From Lachnospiraceae bacterium (GTDB taxonomy: Bacteria > Bacillota > Clostridia > Lachnospirales > Lachnospiraceae): a DNA stretch of 42,948 nt. Location: assembly GCA_024695665.1 (NCBI GenBank), contig JAILHT010000013.1, positions 1 through 42,948 of the forward strand, read 5' to 3'. The position numbers and the translations under genes were made by a program. This document shows positions 41,840 to 42,948 of this stretch, one piece after another (position 1 is the first letter of the stretch; the number at the start of each line of letters is the position of its first letter). The notes below the pieces were generated by a model. It did no database searches, was not told the origin of the DNA, and saw only the letters and a list, made by a program, of their open reading frames with translations.

Positions 41840-42781
41840 ATGAAAAATTACGGGTTCGGAGTAGATATCGGAGGAACCACCTGTAAGATGGGGCTTTTTA
41901 AGACAGATGGAACGCTTGTCGACAAGTGGGAGATACCTACAAGAACAGAGAACAAAGGTGTTGCTATTCTTTCTGATGTGGCAGCGGCTATAGATGCAAA
42001 ACTTGAAGAGAAAAACATATCGAAAGATGATGTACAGGGTGTCGGAGTAGGGGTTCCGGGACCGGTAAAAACAGACGGAACAGTAAACGGATGCGTAAAC
42101 CTCGGATGGAGCGTATTCAATGTTGCGGATGACCTCGGAGCAAAGGTAAATCTTCCTGTAAAAGTCGGAAATGACGCGAACGTTGCAGCTCTCGGAGAGA
42201 TGTGGATGGGAGCCGGAAAAGGACGTAAAAACGTTGTCATGGTCACACTTGGAACAGGTGTCGGCGGCGGAATCATCTGCGACGGAAAGATGATATCAGG
42301 AGCAAACGGAGCCGGTGGAGAAATCGGACATATGACTGTAAACGAGCATGAGACAGTAGCATGCAACTGCGGAAAAAAGGGATGCCTTGAGCAGTACACT
42401 TCAGCAACCGGAATCGTAAGACTCGCAAATATGAAGCTCGATGAGACAGATGAGAGCACCTCATTAAGAAAATTTGATTCTCTCACAGCAAAAGATATAT
42501 TTGATGAGGCAAAAGCAGGAGACAAGGTAGCAAACGAGCTTGTAGAGCAGGTTTGCGGAATCCTCGGAACAGCAATGGCCCAAATCGCATGTGTGGCAGA
42601 TCCTGAAGTATTTGTTATCGGAGGAGGCGTGTCAAAGGCCGGAACGATAATAACAGACAACACAAAGAAGGCATACCGGGAGAAAGCCTTCCACGCATGT
42701 AAAGATGCTGAGTTTGTCATAGCTACACTCGGAAATGATGCCGGAATCTATGGATGCTGTCAGCTCATACTTGATGTATAA
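41840..42781 (+). CDS. glk: ROK-family glucokinase
   Basis: A 313-residue sugar kinase. The ATP-binding loop is VDIGGTTCK (9-16 region), GNDANVAALGEMWMG carries the catalytic Asp, followed by TLGTGVGGGII. The ROK zinc motif is GEIGHMTVNEHETVACNCGKKGCLEQY in pieces (H in EIGH, then CNC and GC). In Firmicutes this type is glucose-specific, feeding glycolysis alongside pgi at 13923. I start at ATG 41840, 7 bases after GGAGGA; in-frame starts at 41801 and 41819 are upstream of the ribosome binding site. Confidence 0.92.
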   Translation: MKNYGFGVDIGGTTCKMGLFKTDGTLVDKWEIPTRTENKGVAILSDVAAAIDAKLEEKNISKDDVQGVGVGVPGPVKTDGTVNGCVNLGWSVFNVADDLGAKVNLPVKVGNDANVAALGEMWMGAGKGRKNVVMVTLGTGVGGGIICDGKMISGANGAGGEIGHMTVNEHETVACNCGKKGCLEQYTSATGIVRLANMKLDETDESTSLRKFDSLTAKDIFDEAKAGDKVANELVEQVCGILGTAMAQIACVADPEVFVIGGGVSKAGTIITDNTKKAYREKAFHACKDAEFVIATLGNDAGIYGCCQLILDV

Positions 42782-42789
42782 AAATAGGC

Positions 42790-42818
42790 TGGACAAACAT
42801 TGACCAGTGTGATACTAT
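42790..42818 (+). promoter_or_regulatory. tRNA-Pro promoter
   Basis: TGGACA (42790-42795), 17 bases, TACTAT (42813-42818) with TGA immediately upstream (extended -10). Transcription would begin near 42825, 42 bases before the tRNA. Confidence 0.65.
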
Positions 42819-42838
42819 GTTTTAGCGTTAAAAAATAA

Positions 42839-42859
42839 GGCACGGCTTAAAGCCGTGCC
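42839..42859. other. Hairpin between glk and the tRNA
   Basis: GGCACGGC-TTAAA-GCCGTGCC is a perfect 8-bp stem. Rightward it has no T-tract; leftward it is followed by TTATTTTTT, so it could be a terminator for leftward transcription. In the tRNA transcript it would be part of the 5' leader removed by RNase P. Confidence 0.55.
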
Positions 42860-42866
42860 AAATTAA

Positions 42867-42940
<74 letters not shown>

Positions 42941-42948
42941 TTAAAAAA

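Noticed and set aside
41848..42720. Long minus-strand frame of 290 codons opposite glk
   Set aside because: It is an antisense shadow of glk: Ser/Pro/Thr-rich with no recognisable domain, no ribosome binding site, while the plus frame shows full ROK motifs.

Overview
The window reads as a chromosomal segment of a low-to-moderate GC Gram-positive anaerobe, most likely a Lachnospiraceae member (Clostridia). Reasons: strong AGGAGG-type ribosome binding sites with GTG and TTG starts, heavy use of ATA, AGA and GGA codons, T-tailed hairpin terminators, an L10 leader RNA ahead of rplJL, a DUF5702/Flp/TadE pilus cluster of Firmicutes type, a BMP-type nucleoside ABC transporter and a domain-inverted GH3 glucosidase. 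Genus is not determinable from what I can see.

Layout. 1-1320: right end of a prophage (holin tail, 30-residue acidic peptide, amidase endolysin, terminator). 1322-8803: a Tad (tight adherence) pilus locus whose first gene is only the C-terminal part of the CpaF/TadA motor ATPase, cut where the prophage begins; then TadB, TadC, Flp pilin, a DUF5702 protein, a TadE-like pseudopilin with two zinc-knuckle-like repeats, a prepilin peptidase fused to a second TadE-like segment, an FHA protein and a rhomboid protease. 8836-12349: flavodoxin-fold/SCP2 protein, HIT hydrolase, metG. 12559-13626 (-): murG. 13923-19050: pgi, a glycosyltransferase, a K+ channel, nfeD, a 2-hydroxyacid dehydrogenase. 19075-20040 (-): zinc-dependent phospholipase C-like protein. 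20207-24605: folate operon (folE, folP, fused folB-folK) running into a MATE exporter and a methyltransferase. 24710-27124 (-): GH3 glucosidase. 27381-32519: BMP lipoprotein and its ABC transporter behind a promoter and an intrinsic terminator in the 5' leader. 32628-33914 (-): FliD-like flagellar cap protein with a sigma-28-like promoter. 34153-37654: rpmG-secE-nusG-rplK-rplA, then rplJ-rplL behind their own promoter and L10 leader. 37739-39693: YtrA-type GntR regulator and ABC exporter with a striking double operator. 39782-41752: class A penicillin-binding protein. 41840-42781: ROK glucokinase. 42867-42940: tRNA-Pro(CGG).

How it fits together. The most notable signal is the junction at about 1320: the phage lysis module abuts the CpaF coding sequence at its conserved MR-x-DRIIVGE motif, so the pilus motor is disrupted unless the phage excises. 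The Tad cluster also has an unusual peptidase-pseudopilin fusion, and its TadC lacks the N-terminal membrane anchor its topology seems to need. The second notable signal is the transporter leader (27381-27508): the only rightward gene it can serve is the transporter, so the terminator inside it points to transcription attenuation, yet no purine aptamer is recognisable. All functional statements come from reading motifs and context; no database search was run.
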